Notes: a model not told the origin generated them from the letters alone. A stretch of DNA of 64,000 nucleotides from Sulfitobacter indolifex (GCF_022788655.1 NZ_CP084951.1:558001-622000), one strand, 5' to 3'. Shown: positions 44,987 to 54,025, counted from the stretch's first letter. Made by a program: numbers and translations.

Positions 44987-46186
44987 TCAGTCGTTGGTGC
45001 GACCGATGGGGATGTCCATCTCATCCGCTTCAATGATGCGCACCAGATCGGGGATCGCCCAATCGACGTTCTCATCGACGCGAATTTTGAAGTGGACCAT
45101 GGACTGCAATGCCTGATGGTCTTCGGGGCGGAAGGTCATGGTGCCTTTGGGTGTCTCCCAAGACATGCCTTCCATTGCCGCGATCAGGTCTTCGGTCTCA
45201 AGGCTGTCGGCGGTTTCAATCGCTTTGACTGCAGCCAGCGCCGCCGCCATGCCACCCGCGGTGAAGAAGTCAGGCGGGCCGTCGAAACGTTCCTGATGGG
45301 TCTTGACCAGCCAATCGTTCACCGGATTGTCGTAGGCCTCATAGTAGTAATAGACCGCACCTTCCATGCCGGGGAAGCGCTTGTAGGTGGGCAGCACCGG
45401 CAGGATATGCCCGCCCATGGAGATCTCAATGCCAAAGCGCGACGGATCCAGCGCCTGAATTTTGCCCGGCGCATCACCACCCCCAGCGATATAAACGAGG
45501 ATAACCTTGCGGCCTTCCTTGTCCTTCAGGGCGTTGAACATACGCTCGGCTGCGGCAGTGAAGTCGGCGGTGCCTTGGGGCACGAATTCTTCGGTCACCA
45601 CGGTGGCACCGGTGCCGTCGAGCGCGGCTTTGAAAGCGTCGATACCATCGTGGCCAAAGGCGTAGTCTTCGGCGATGGTGGCGACAAAGAGGTTTTCATC
45701 AGGCTTCAGCGCCAGCGCCTGCGCCTGCATGTCCATCGAGGAGTTGCGCGAGGTCTTGAACACATAGCGGTTGCTGTCTGGCCCGGTGAGGCTGTCGGCC
45801 ACCGCAGGCTCCACGATGAGGATTTTCTCGTATTCCTCGGCGATGGGCAGCATGCCTTTGGCCACCCCCGAAGAGGTCGATCCGATGGCCATCAAGACTT
45901 CGTCGTCGCCGTAAGCTTCGGCCAGCACGGCGCGGGCGACATCGGGTTTGAACTGCGTGTCCTTGATGATGAGTTCGATCTTGTGACCTTTGACGGTATT
46001 GGTCCCGTCGGTGGCGTATTCGATGCCAAGCTCAAAACCGGTCTGTGCCTGTTTGGAGAAAGCTTCGAAACTGCTGCCCGACAGCCCGTGCACAAGGGCA
46101 ATCTTGATCGGGTCTTGCGCCCAGGCCGCGCTGGCAAATGCCGCAACACTTGCCGTCACGGCGGCGATCCGCGTGAGTGTCTTCAT
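44987..46186 (-). CDS. Liv-type ABC transporter substrate-binding protein
   Basis: A 399-residue periplasmic protein with a signal peptide (ASVAAFASAAWAQD, cleaved near 23). The two-lobed type I fold shows IKIALVHGLSGSSFEAFSKQ, ELIIKDTQFKPDVAR and TSSGVAKGMLP. This subgroup binds branched-chain amino acids, amides, urea or aromatic acids; the ligand cannot be decided. The ATG at 46186 has GGGAGG five bases upstream. It leads the six-gene operon, and the divergent PAS-LuxR gene begins 97 bases away. Confidence 0.92.
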   Translation of the reverse strand: MKTLTRIAAVTASVAAFASAAWAQDPIKIALVHGLSGSSFEAFSKQAQTGFELGIEYATDGTNTVKGHKIELIIKDTQFKPDVARAVLAEAYGDDEVLMAIGSTSSGVAKGMLPIAEEYEKILIVEPAVADSLTGPDSNRYVFKTSRNSSMDMQAQALALKPDENLFVATIAEDYAFGHDGIDAFKAALDGTGATVVTEEFVPQGTADFTAAAERMFNALKDKEGRKVILVYIAGGGDAPGKIQALDPSRFGIEISMGGHILPVLPTYKRFPGMEGAVYYYYEAYDNPVNDWLVKTHQERFDGPPDFFTAGGMAAALAAVKAIETADSLETEDLIAAMEGMSWETPKGTMTFRPEDHQALQSMVHFKIRVDENVDWAIPDLVRIIEADEMDIPIGRTND

Positions 46187-46283
46187 GGTATCCTCCCTTG
46201 ACGGGCCAGCGCGTTGTTGCGCCGTCTCCCCCCGTCGTCTAGCTTGAGTTTCGAGCATCGAAGAAAGAGGTGATTGGGGCAAG

Positions 46284-46889
46284 ATGGTGGAAATACGTAC
46301 CGATGATTGCTTTCGCGATGGGCAGTTCGCTGAACTGGCTTTCGTGCATGCGCCCGTCGGTCTGGTGGTTACAGAAAACCGGGTTATCCGCGAGTGCAAC
46401 ATCGCTTTTGCGCAGATGTTCGGCTATGAGTGCGCGGCCCTGCGTGACCAATGGTTTTCCGTGCTCTATCCCTCAGATGAGGAATTTGTGAACATCCGCG
46501 ATCGGGGTGTTGTCCAACTGCGCGAGACCAACACCTATTGGGATGAGCGTATCATGGCCCGTCGCGATGGCAGCCTGTTTTGGTGCCGGGTGCGCGGGCA
46601 CTCTTTTACCCCGGAAAGCCCGCTTGAGCGCGCAGTCTGGAGCTTTGCCGACTTGTCGGGCGAGCGACCCTATTTGCCGCTAACCCGCCGCGAACGTGAG
46701 ATATTAAGCCATTTGGCTGAGGGGCTAACCAGCAAGGAGATTGCCATCAAGCTCGATATTTCGCACCGCACAGTGGAGGTGTATCGCGCCAAATTATTAA
46801 AGAAATTCGGCGTAAATAATACCTCTGGCCTGTTTCATTCACTGGGCGGTATCGACAGTGACCATGTGGTATCCAACAGCCAAAAATAA
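46284..46889 (+). CDS. PAS-LuxR transcriptional regulator
   Basis: A 201-residue protein. An N-terminal PAS domain (about 15-118, APVGLVVTENRVI and RDGSLFWCRVRG) is joined to a LuxR-type helix-turn-helix (about 133-195, LTRREREILSHLAEGLTSKEIA, read as LTRREREIL and SKEIAIKL). There is no receiver Asp. Such regulators bind a ligand or cofactor through PAS. It diverges from the Liv-type operon across 97 bases, so it is the likely regulator of that operon. Confidence 0.86.
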   Translation: MVEIRTDDCFRDGQFAELAFVHAPVGLVVTENRVIRECNIAFAQMFGYECAALRDQWFSVLYPSDEEFVNIRDRGVVQLRETNTYWDERIMARRDGSLFWCRVRGHSFTPESPLERAVWSFADLSGERPYLPLTRREREILSHLAEGLTSKEIAIKLDISHRTVEVYRAKLLKKFGVNNTSGLFHSLGGIDSDHVVSNSQK

Positions 46890-46902
46890 GCGATTTTGAA
46901 CT

Positions 46903-47091
46903 TTACGTGGTATCGCCTTGTTCATCGTGCTTCTCAGCCTTTTCTGTGGCCTCGATCATCGCGTCCGCTTGAGCATAAAGACTGCGGATTTCCATCAAAT
47001 CTGCATTCGTCGGGGCCTTGTTGGGCGTCGAAGTTTCATCAGTCATATTTGACATGGAACTTTGGCTTATTTTCATTTCACTAATCCGCAT
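46903..47091 (-). CDS. Small acidic hypothetical protein
   Basis: A frame of up to 62 residues from the ATG at 47091, ending KAEKHDEQGDTT. The C-terminal half (NADLMEIRSLYAQADAMIEA) is predicted helical and acidic, as in a real small protein; the N-terminal region is less convincing and no strong ribosome-binding site was found, so the start may instead be at 47055. It converges with the PAS-LuxR gene 13 bases away. I recognise no family. Confidence 0.4.
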   Translation of the reverse strand: MRISEMKISQSSMSNMTDETSTPNKAPTNADLMEIRSLYAQADAMIEATEKAEKHDEQGDTT

Positions 47092-47285
47092 TTCACCAGA
47101 AAGTTCACGGCTAGTTCCGTGACTATAGGTTACGTTACAGACCTCCAATTTTGACGCCAATTGGGCAAAGCCCCAGATGAATCAGGGTTATCCCTAACAG
47201 CCTGAAGCAAGGCGCTGAAATTGTGGAAGTTATTTTCACGCATTTGTTTCGCATGGTGATACATGGAATGCTGTGTACCGGCCCT

Positions 47286-47315
47286 TATTGGGGGCTATCA
47301 GGGTTTCCCCCAATA
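47286..47315. promoter_or_regulatory. 9-bp inverted repeat upstream of the FixL-like gene
   Basis: TATTGGGGG (47286-47294) and CCCCCAATA (47307-47315) are perfect inverted copies 21 bases apart, centre to centre, and end 50 bases before the kinase ATG. The two-turn spacing and position suggest a dimer-binding operator or autoregulatory site. The binder is unknown. Confidence 0.5.
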
Positions 47316-47365
47316 GACATGGCGGCGAAAAAGGTCGATTTTTCTAGAGAAAGTAGAGGTGCTGC

Positions 47366-49888
47366 ATGAGCTTTATCGCGGCGTTCACATTAGTTACGCT
47401 ATGCGGAGTAGTTTTCTATTGCGTGATGATCGCCAAGCAAACAGGCGACCCGGTCAATCGCTTCAGTGTGTTTGGCGCGGTTGCGGTTTTGCTCTTATAC
47501 ATCGGAGTAACGCTGGCTTTGGTGGCCGACCAGCGCGGCGTTTTCTACCGCGATCCTATTGAGTTTGTCTTAGCGACGGCGGCGTTTGCGTTGTTGATTG
47601 CGCAAATCTGGCGGGTCTTGCGCACCCACCGCAAGATGAATGGCGTGAGCGATGGCGACGCGGCTCGCAGAAACCTACCTAATCTGCTGAACGATCTCCC
47701 CGTCCAAGCGGCCTTTCTCACACCAGATATGACATACGCTTTCGTCAACGATGCCTATAGCGCGTCCTTTGGGAAGCCCGCGAGTGAAATAGAGGGACAG
47801 CATCTATCTCAAATCATTCCGCCGAACCTTTTAGCCGAAGTGATAGCCAATGTTGAAAAGGCATTGGCCGGACGGCAGGTAACATGGCATTTCGATTTTT
47901 CCCGCCCAGTGCTGGCGCGCAACCAAGGAACGGCCATTTATCAGCCCCTGTCGGACCGGGGTCAGGTGGTGGGCGTCTTGGTTATGGTGATGGACCGCTC
48001 TGCCGTGCAGGACGCGGTCTATAATGCCGAGCTCAGCGCGACAAAACACGCGCTCGCGGCCGAGGTGGCAGGCGTAGGCTATTTGGAATGGGATCAGGAA
48101 GGTGCGCTGGTCGATGTCTCTCATGAGGTGGAGGCTCTGCTAGGCCGTGATGCGCAAAGCCTGCGTGAGATGTGGCAACAGGGGCAGGGTTTCGTAGAGC
48201 CACGCAGTCGCGCCACCATTCGCAACAATCTGCATATGGCGGGGAGCCGTCCGCGCGATGTGATCGAGAATGTAAAGTTTCTGGCCGCCAATGGCCGCCA
48301 GATCGAGGCCCGCTCGTGCATCCGCCGTTTGGACCGGGGGCAAGACGTGCATCTTTTGGCAGCGATCCAAGATGTCACAGATCAACAGCACGTTCTGGAC
48401 GATCTGGTGAAAAGCGAAACCCGCTTTCGCGATTTCACCGAAAGCGCGACCGACTGGGTCTGGGAGATGGACGTAGACCGGCGGTTTACCTTTTTGTCAG
48501 GTGGGGGGCGGCAGACCGATGCGGAAACCCCGATCTTCGAACTGGGCAAAACGCTTGCGCAAGCCGATATTGCACAAGGCGAGGGTGATTACGACGTGTT
48601 GCAGCAGCGCTTGGCCCGGCAAACCCCCTTTCGCGATTTGCGATTGGTATTTCCGTCGACCGACGGGCGAGAGCGGTTGATCGACATGTCTGGTAAGCCC
48701 TTTTTCGACAGCAACGCGCAATTGGCAGGTTATCGTGGCACCTGTTTTGACATGACAGAGATCGTCATGGCCGAGACCGAGCGTAAAAGCGCGCTCGAAG
48801 CCTTGGCGCTGGCTTTTGAGAATATCTCAACGATGGTCGCGCTTTTCGACAGCAATGATCGGTTGGTCTACTGCAACGAGAAATATCGCGCGAGCTATGC
48901 CGGTATAGGCGACGACATCATTGGCCGACATTTCGATGAGCTACTGGAGCATTTCACCCGCTCTGATAATTTTACCATGACTTCCGAAGGTAAAGTTCGC
49001 TGGAGCGAGCAGCGCCGCGACCGTCGAAACACACCGGCCAAGTTCTTTCGCGCCCGGTCTGCCAGTGGGCGCTGGCTTGAGGTGACAGATTATCCCGTGC
49101 CGGCCGGGGGCCTTTTGACAATTGTTTCCGACATCACCGAAAAGGTTGAGCGCGAAGAGCGGCTGCACCGCCATGAAACGGCGCTTCAATTGCTTAACCG
49201 CCGCGAGACCTTGGGCCAGATGACCGCTGCGATCGCCCATGAGTTGAACCAACCTTTGGCGGCTATTCATAACTTCGCTGCAGGCTGTGTGCTGCGTGCC
49301 CAAAACGACCAGCTTGAGAGAGAGGACATGATCGCCGTGCTCAATAATATGCAAAGCCAATCAGAACGTGCCAGTGCCATCCTACGGTCCATGTCGAACT
49401 ATCTGCACAACGACGATGCGGACCGGATCGCCGTGTGTTTTGATGACATCCTCCGCTCTGTGCAGCTGTTGATCCAGCCGGAAAGCTCTGCCTCTGGTGT
49501 CAGCGTTGTAATGGATAATCAATGCGATGGCGTCGAACTTCATTGCGCCCGCATTGAGATAGAGCAACTGCTGATCAACCTGATAAAAAATGCCATTGAT
49601 GCCAGCCGTGACGCGCAGCGAGCCGATGCCGAAGTCTCTGTTTCCGCACACTGCTCGGAGGGGGAGATCGTGATCGACGTGACCGACGACGGGCGTGGCT
49701 TTGCCCCGGATATGCCTGCAGAAACGGCTTTTAGCGCTTTCCGGTCAACCAAAGAGAAGGGTCTTGGTGTGGGTCTGGCAATTTGCGAAACCATTGTGCT
49801 GTCGCATGGGGGGACAATTGCGGTGAGTAAATCTGATGAGCAAGGGGCCTGCCTGACGGTACGTCTTCCGTTGGAGGTGCAAGAGTAG
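47366..49888 (+). CDS. Multi-PAS sensor histidine kinase (FixL/DctB-like output)
   Basis: An 840-residue kinase. Two or three N-terminal transmembrane helices (about 1-85) are followed by four PAS-like regions (about 100-215, 230-345, 350-475 and 485-600). The transmitter has IAHELNQPLAAI (phosphoacceptor His625), typical of FixL/DctB-class kinases, and an ATPase domain (LLINLIKNAIDASR, EKGLGVGLAICE). It ends two bases before the REC-LuxR gene and surely pairs with it. No heme-binding His could be assigned with confidence. The stimulus is unknown; several stacked PAS domains suggest internal or redox sensing. Confidence 0.9.
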   Translation: MSFIAAFTLVTLCGVVFYCVMIAKQTGDPVNRFSVFGAVAVLLLYIGVTLALVADQRGVFYRDPIEFVLATAAFALLIAQIWRVLRTHRKMNGVSDGDAARRNLPNLLNDLPVQAAFLTPDMTYAFVNDAYSASFGKPASEIEGQHLSQIIPPNLLAEVIANVEKALAGRQVTWHFDFSRPVLARNQGTAIYQPLSDRGQVVGVLVMVMDRSAVQDAVYNAELSATKHALAAEVAGVGYLEWDQEGALVDVSHEVEALLGRDAQSLREMWQQGQGFVEPRSRATIRNNLHMAGSRPRDVIENVKFLAANGRQIEARSCIRRLDRGQDVHLLAAIQDVTDQQHVLDDLVKSETRFRDFTESATDWVWEMDVDRRFTFLSGGGRQTDAETPIFELGKTLAQADIAQGEGDYDVLQQRLARQTPFRDLRLVFPSTDGRERLIDMSGKPFFDSNAQLAGYRGTCFDMTEIVMAETERKSALEALALAFENISTMVALFDSNDRLVYCNEKYRASYAGIGDDIIGRHFDELLEHFTRSDNFTMTSEGKVRWSEQRRDRRNTPAKFFRARSASGRWLEVTDYPVPAGGLLTIVSDITEKVEREERLHRHETALQLLNRRETLGQMTAAIAHELNQPLAAIHNFAAGCVLRAQNDQLEREDMIAVLNNMQSQSERASAILRSMSNYLHNDDADRIAVCFDDILRSVQLLIQPESSASGVSVVMDNQCDGVELHCARIEIEQLLINLIKNAIDASRDAQRADAEVSVSAHCSEGEIVIDVTDDGRGFAPDMPAETAFSAFRSTKEKGLGVGLAICETIVLSHGGTIAVSKSDEQGACLTVRLPLEVQE

Positions 49889-49889
49889 A

Positions 49890-50519
49890 ATGACTGAAGA
49901 TAGGATCGTTTACGTCGTCGATGACGATGCCGCCGTGCGGGACTCTCTGGTGTGGTTGCTGGGCTCGGTTGGGTTGCGTGCCATTTCTTTCGCATCGGCG
50001 GCTGAATTTCTTGAGGGATACAGCGACACCGGTATTTCTTGCCTTGTCAGCGACGTGCGCATGCCAGGGATGAGCGGTTTGGAGTTGCAAAAAGCGCTAA
50101 ATACACGCGGCATCGAGATACCGTTCATCTTGATGACGGCCTTCGGCGATGTGTCGACAGCCGTCAAAGCGATGAAGGCGGGCGCGGTGGATTTCATCGA
50201 GAAGCCCTTCAACAACCAAGACATGCTTGATCTTATCAACACCGCGCTTCAGATCGACGCAGCGCGCCGCAAAGGCATTGAGGCCGATGTTGAGAATGCA
50301 GAGTTGCTGGCGCGGCTTACTCCGCAAGAGCATCGGGTATTCGAGCGTGTCGCGGCAGGGCTTTCCAACCGTGAGATTGCCAGCGAGATGGATATCTCGG
50401 TCAAAACGGTCGAGGTGCATCGCGCAAGGGTAATGCGCAAGCTTGAGGCCAATTCGGTTGCAGAATTGGTGCGGTTTCACCTTCACAGCGCGACGCCATC
50501 ACAATTCGAAGTCGGTTAG
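49890..50519 (+). CDS. FixJ-type response regulator (REC-LuxR)
   Basis: A 209-residue regulator. The receiver has VDDDAAVRDS, phosphoacceptor Asp55 (LVSDVRMPG), MTAFGD and EKPF, as in FixJ/TodT-type proteins. A linker leads to a LuxR helix-turn-helix (about 140-200, LTPQEHRVFERVAAG and SNREIASEM). It follows its kinase by one base and may bind the dyad at 47286-47315, which is inference. The output genes are not visible in this window. Confidence 0.92.
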   Translation: MTEDRIVYVVDDDAAVRDSLVWLLGSVGLRAISFASAAEFLEGYSDTGISCLVSDVRMPGMSGLELQKALNTRGIEIPFILMTAFGDVSTAVKAMKAGAVDFIEKPFNNQDMLDLINTALQIDAARRKGIEADVENAELLARLTPQEHRVFERVAAGLSNREIASEMDISVKTVEVHRARVMRKLEANSVAELVRFHLHSATPSQFEVG

Positions 50520-50531
50520 CAGCTCAAAAAA

Positions 50532-50557
50532 CCCCGGTAGCACGGAGGCTACCGGGG
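50532..50557 (-). terminator. Rho-independent terminator of the DegP-type gene
   Basis: A perfect 10-bp stem CCCCGGTAGC with GCTACCGGGG and a 6-base loop is followed on the minus strand by TTTTTT (50526-50531). It lies 76 bases behind the protease stop at 50633. On the plus strand it may also slow transcription after the FixJ-type gene, which ends 12 bases away. Confidence 0.85.
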
Positions 50558-50632
50558 CAAAACACCCAGCCCCGGCGAGGGGGAAGGGCTGGGGGCTTCC
50601 CGGCGGCATGAGGATCGCCAGGAAGGCATGGG

Positions 50633-51754
50633 TCACACTGGCTTGGGTTCCAGCGCGCCCACGGTCACGTCGAGGGTCTGTTCTGCACCCTTGCGGAGCA
50701 CGACAACCTCTGCCGCAGTCTCAGGCGTGGTGGTGGCCACGGCACGGGTCAGGTCGCGCAGATCGTCGACCTTGATGCCGCCGAAGGACAGAATGATATC
50801 GCCCTTCTTAAGACCCGCCTTGGCGGCGGGGCTGTCTTGGCTGACGGCCTCAATCACCGCGCCGCGGGGTTCTTCATAACCCAGCACATTGGCGACCTCA
50901 GGGCTCATCGGGCGGATTTGTACGCCCAGCCAGCCGCGCTCAACCGTGCCGTCATCGGCCAAATCGGCGACGATGGTTTGCACCAAATCGGACGGCACCG
51001 AAAAGCCGATCCCGACCGAGCCACCGCCCGGCGATAGGATCGCGGTGTTCACGCCCACGACCTCACCCTCGTTGTTAAAGAGCGGTCCGCCCGAGTTGCC
51101 CCGGTTGATCGCCGCATCGGTTTGGATGAAGTCATCGAAAGGTCCGGCCTGAATGTCACGCGACAGGGCCGACACGATGCCAGATGTCACAGTCCCGCCA
51201 AGGCCAAAGGGGTTGCCCACGGCCACGACCTCATCGCCAACGCGCAGTGTTTTGGAGGTGCCAAATGCGACCGTGGGCAGGTCCACGTCTGCCTTTACCT
51301 TAAGCACAGCGATATCCGTCATCGGATCACTGCCAACGACTTCGGCGTTAAAGCTGCGGCCATCGGCCAGTTTCACGGTCACTGTTTGCGCCCCAGCGAC
51401 GACGTGGTGATTGGTGACGATGGTGCCATCCTCTGAGATGATGAAGCCTGATCCAAGCCCTTGGCGCGGGGTGGCGGTGGCGCCGTTCTGGTCGGGCAGC
51501 ATCTGCTCGAACCGCCGCCGTAACTCTTCGGGCATGCCGGGGGGGAGCTGCTGTTGAATTTGCGTGTTCTCTTGGCTGGCGGTCACTTCGATAAAGACCA
51601 CGGCGGGGGAGACGGCCTCGACAAGGTCGGCATAGCCGCCCGCGGGAACGGCCAGCGCCGCTGACGGCGCAAGAGCCAGCATCGGGGTCGCAGCGACGGC
51701 GGCGCTCAGCGCAAGGGCGGCGGCGCGGGGGGCCTTGGAAAGGGTCTTGTTCAT
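50633..51754 (-). CDS. Periplasmic HtrA/DegP-type serine protease
   Basis: A 373-residue exported protease. The signal peptide (AALALSAAVAATPMLALAPSA region) is cleaved near 35. The trypsin-like domain has His117 (TNHHVVAG), Asp147 (MTDIAVLK) and Ser221 (GNSGGPL). One PDZ domain follows (about 255-340; GWLGVQIRPM); DegP has two, so this is closer to DegS/DegQ-like one-PDZ forms. The ATG at 51754 has AAGGAG six bases upstream. It diverges from an OmpR/EnvZ-type two-component pair, a common arrangement for envelope-stress proteases. Confidence 0.92.
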   Translation of the reverse strand: MNKTLSKAPRAAALALSAAVAATPMLALAPSAALAVPAGGYADLVEAVSPAVVFIEVTASQENTQIQQQLPPGMPEELRRRFEQMLPDQNGATATPRQGLGSGFIISEDGTIVTNHHVVAGAQTVTVKLADGRSFNAEVVGSDPMTDIAVLKVKADVDLPTVAFGTSKTLRVGDEVVAVGNPFGLGGTVTSGIVSALSRDIQAGPFDDFIQTDAAINRGNSGGPLFNNEGEVVGVNTAILSPGGGSVGIGFSVPSDLVQTIVADLADDGTVERGWLGVQIRPMSPEVANVLGYEEPRGAVIEAVSQDSPAAKAGLKKGDIILSFGGIKVDDLRDLTRAVATTTPETAAEVVVLRKGAEQTLDVTVGALEPKPV

Positions 51755-51917
51755 GAGATGCTCCTTGCTGTGCATTCGGTGTTTCTGAACCCCTATCTGG
51801 GGGCTGCGTTTTACAGCGTCGTCGCAGGCGCTATACAAATCTGTGAGAATGCAGGCAGCGGGATGCGTGGGCGGCGGAATTGCCCTACCTCTTGGTGGAC
51901 CCTAGATTGAGACCTTA

Positions 51918-52589
51918 ATGAAACTGCTTGTTGTCGAAGACGATACCACCACCAGCACCTATATCGCGCGCGGCCTGCGCGAAGAGGGGCATGCCGTGGA
52001 TGTGGTGGCCGATGGCCGCGACGGTTTGGTGCAGGCCACCACCGGGCAATATGATGTGTTGATCCTTGACCGGATGCTGCCTGAGTTGGACGGGCTGACG
52101 CTGCTAAAAACCCTGCGCGGAGCGGGCAACGCCACGCCGGTGTTGCTGCTCACGGCGATGGGCGCGGTGGAGGACCGGATCGACGGGCTGAACGCCGGGG
52201 CGGATGATTATCTGGTTAAACCCTTTGCTTTTGGCGAGCTGTCGGCGCGGGTGAATGCGCTGGCGCGTCGCCCGCAGGCGCTAGAGCAGGAAACGACCCT
52301 CCGCGCTGGCAATCTGACGATGGACCTGATCAGCCGCCGGGTGACCCGCGCGGGCCAAGAGATCGACCTGTTGCCCCGCGAATTTGCTTTGCTAGAACAT
52401 CTGCTCCGCCGGAAAGGCCGGGTGCAAACGCGGACCATGCTGCTTGAGGCGGTCTGGGACATCTCTTTTGATCCGATGACCAATGTGGTCGAGACCCATA
52501 TCAGCCGCCTGCGCGCCAAGGTTGACCGGCCCTTTGACGTCGAGTTGATCCAAACCGTGCGCGGCGCGGGCTATAGGATTGAGGCGTGA
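51918..52589 (+). CDS. OmpR/PhoB-type response regulator
   Basis: A 223-residue regulator. The receiver (1-120) has VVEDDT, phosphoacceptor Asp51 (LILDRMLPE), LLTAMG and VKPF. A winged-helix effector domain follows (about 130-222; LLPREFALLEHL and VVETHISRLRAKVD). Its stop overlaps the GTG start of the kinase gene (GTGA), so the two are coupled. It diverges from the DegP-type gene across 163 bases and probably controls it. Confidence 0.93.
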   Translation: MKLLVVEDDTTTSTYIARGLREEGHAVDVVADGRDGLVQATTGQYDVLILDRMLPELDGLTLLKTLRGAGNATPVLLLTAMGAVEDRIDGLNAGADDYLVKPFAFGELSARVNALARRPQALEQETTLRAGNLTMDLISRRVTRAGQEIDLLPREFALLEHLLRRKGRVQTRTMLLEAVWDISFDPMTNVVETHISRLRAKVDRPFDVELIQTVRGAGYRIEA

Positions 52590-53935
52590 AGGCGCGGCTG
52601 GCCGGGCTGTGGCGCTCAATGCCTCTGCGGCTGGCGCTTTTGTTGGTGCTGCTTTTCACAATCGTCAGCCTGCTCAGCCTTGCGGCCAGCTATGCGGTCA
52701 CGCAACGGTCGTTCGAACAGGCGATCCGGGCCGATCTGGCGCAAGACATGGCCGGATTTCGCGCCGCGCCCGGTGCCGCTGCCCTCGCACGGCTGGTTGA
52801 GGCGGAATCGCGCGAGACCGATCCCAACCGGTTAATCATCAGCTACATCGGCCCCAATGGGCGCATCTATGGCAACGGGGCCATCGCGCGGGACAACGAG
52901 GGCTATCATATCGTCTCGCTCGGCGCGGCGCGGGCGCAGTATGACGGGGTCTACCTCACGCTCACTGACACGCTTTATGGCGGGCTTTTGACCATCGCGC
53001 GCAGCCGGGCCGAGATCACGGCCCTGCGCGAGGTTTTCGTGAATATCCTGCTCGTCAGCCTGCTGCCCACGGTGTTGATCGCGCTTTCGGGCGGGTTAAT
53101 CCTTGCCCGACGTTCAAAACGCCATGTTGAGGTAATCCGCGGCACACTCGATCGGCTGACCACAGGCGATCTGGCAGCAAGGGTATCGCCGGGGCCGCGT
53201 TGGTCGGATGACCTGCTGCGCATCGGTGAGGCGGTGAACCAAATGGCCCGGGCGCAGGAAACTTCCGTCGTGGCGCTGCGGCAGGTCTCGCTTGATATCG
53301 CGCATGATTTGAAGACCCCGATCCAGCGGGTTTCAGTGCATCTGGACGATCTCGACCGGGCCGAGGCCACGGGCGAAGATCGCGCCGAGCCGCTGGCCCG
53401 CGCCCGGGCCGAGCTGGACGGAATCGCCGCGATCTTTCATTCCTTGCTGCAACTCGCGCAGGTGGAGCAAGGCGACGCCCGCACCCATTTCACCCCCGTC
53501 GATCTGACTGCGTTGTGCCGAACCATGATTGAGCTTTATGAGCCCGCAGCGGGGGAACAGGGCAAACGCCTGATCTGCACCCTGCCGGAGACGCCTGCCC
53601 ATGTCACAGGCGACCGTGCACTGCTGGGGCAGATGATCGCCAACCTGATTGAGAACGCGCTGCGCCATTCTGGCAGTGCCGAAGCGGTGGACGTCTCGCT
53701 GAAACAGGCGGCGGGTAAGGTCACACTCAGCGTCGCAGATGGCGGCCCCGGCATTCCGGCTCAGGACCGCGACAAAGTGTTGCAGCGGCTCTACCGGCTT
53801 GATCGCAGCCGGGGCACGCCGGGTCACGGGTTGGGGCTGGCGCTGGTCGATGGGGTCGTGAAACTGCATGGGGCAAGGCTGGAACTCATCGACAACGCGC
53901 CGGGGCTGCGTGTGGTGGTGACATTCGATAGTTAG
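52586..53935 (+). CDS. Sensor histidine kinase, partner of the OmpR-type regulator
   Basis: A 449-residue kinase from a GTG start overlapping the regulator stop. Two transmembrane helices (about 14-36 and 150-175) bound a periplasmic region of about 115 residues. A HAMP domain follows, then HisKA with DIAHDLKTPIQRV (His240) and an ATPase domain (NLIENALRHS, DGGPGIP, GHGLGLALVDGV). Envelope-stress sensing is likely from its link with the DegP-type gene, but the signal is not shown. Confidence 0.9.
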   Translation: MKARLAGLWRSMPLRLALLLVLLFTIVSLLSLAASYAVTQRSFEQAIRADLAQDMAGFRAAPGAAALARLVEAESRETDPNRLIISYIGPNGRIYGNGAIARDNEGYHIVSLGAARAQYDGVYLTLTDTLYGGLLTIARSRAEITALREVFVNILLVSLLPTVLIALSGGLILARRSKRHVEVIRGTLDRLTTGDLAARVSPGPRWSDDLLRIGEAVNQMARAQETSVVALRQVSLDIAHDLKTPIQRVSVHLDDLDRAEATGEDRAEPLARARAELDGIAAIFHSLLQLAQVEQGDARTHFTPVDLTALCRTMIELYEPAAGEQGKRLICTLPETPAHVTGDRALLGQMIANLIENALRHSGSAEAVDVSLKQAAGKVTLSVADGGPGIPAQDRDKVLQRLYRLDRSRGTPGHGLGLALVDGVVKLHGARLELIDNAPGLRVVVTFDS

Positions 53936-53986
53936 GACAGATGCAAAGGGCTGCGGCAATTTAGCCTGTGCCTCTCTCGCCCCCCG

Positions 53987-54000
53987 GACCTATATAGGTC
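53987..54000. promoter_or_regulatory. Perfect 14-bp palindrome upstream of cydA
   Basis: GACCTATATAGGTC reads identically on both strands and ends 25 bases before the cydA ATG. A perfect 14-bp palindrome in a 90-base gap is unlikely to be chance and suggests an operator, possibly overlapping the -10 region. It does not resemble FNR (TTGAT-N4-ATCAA) or CRP sites. Confidence 0.6.
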
Positions 54001-54025
54001 AGGAAACAACACGCGAGGGCTTCTC

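Noticed and set aside
44816..46201. 461-residue plus-strand frame opposite the Liv-type binding protein
   Set aside because: The minus strand encodes an intact signal peptide and binding-protein fold over the same bases; the His/Gly/Arg-rich plus-strand product has no recognisable domain.
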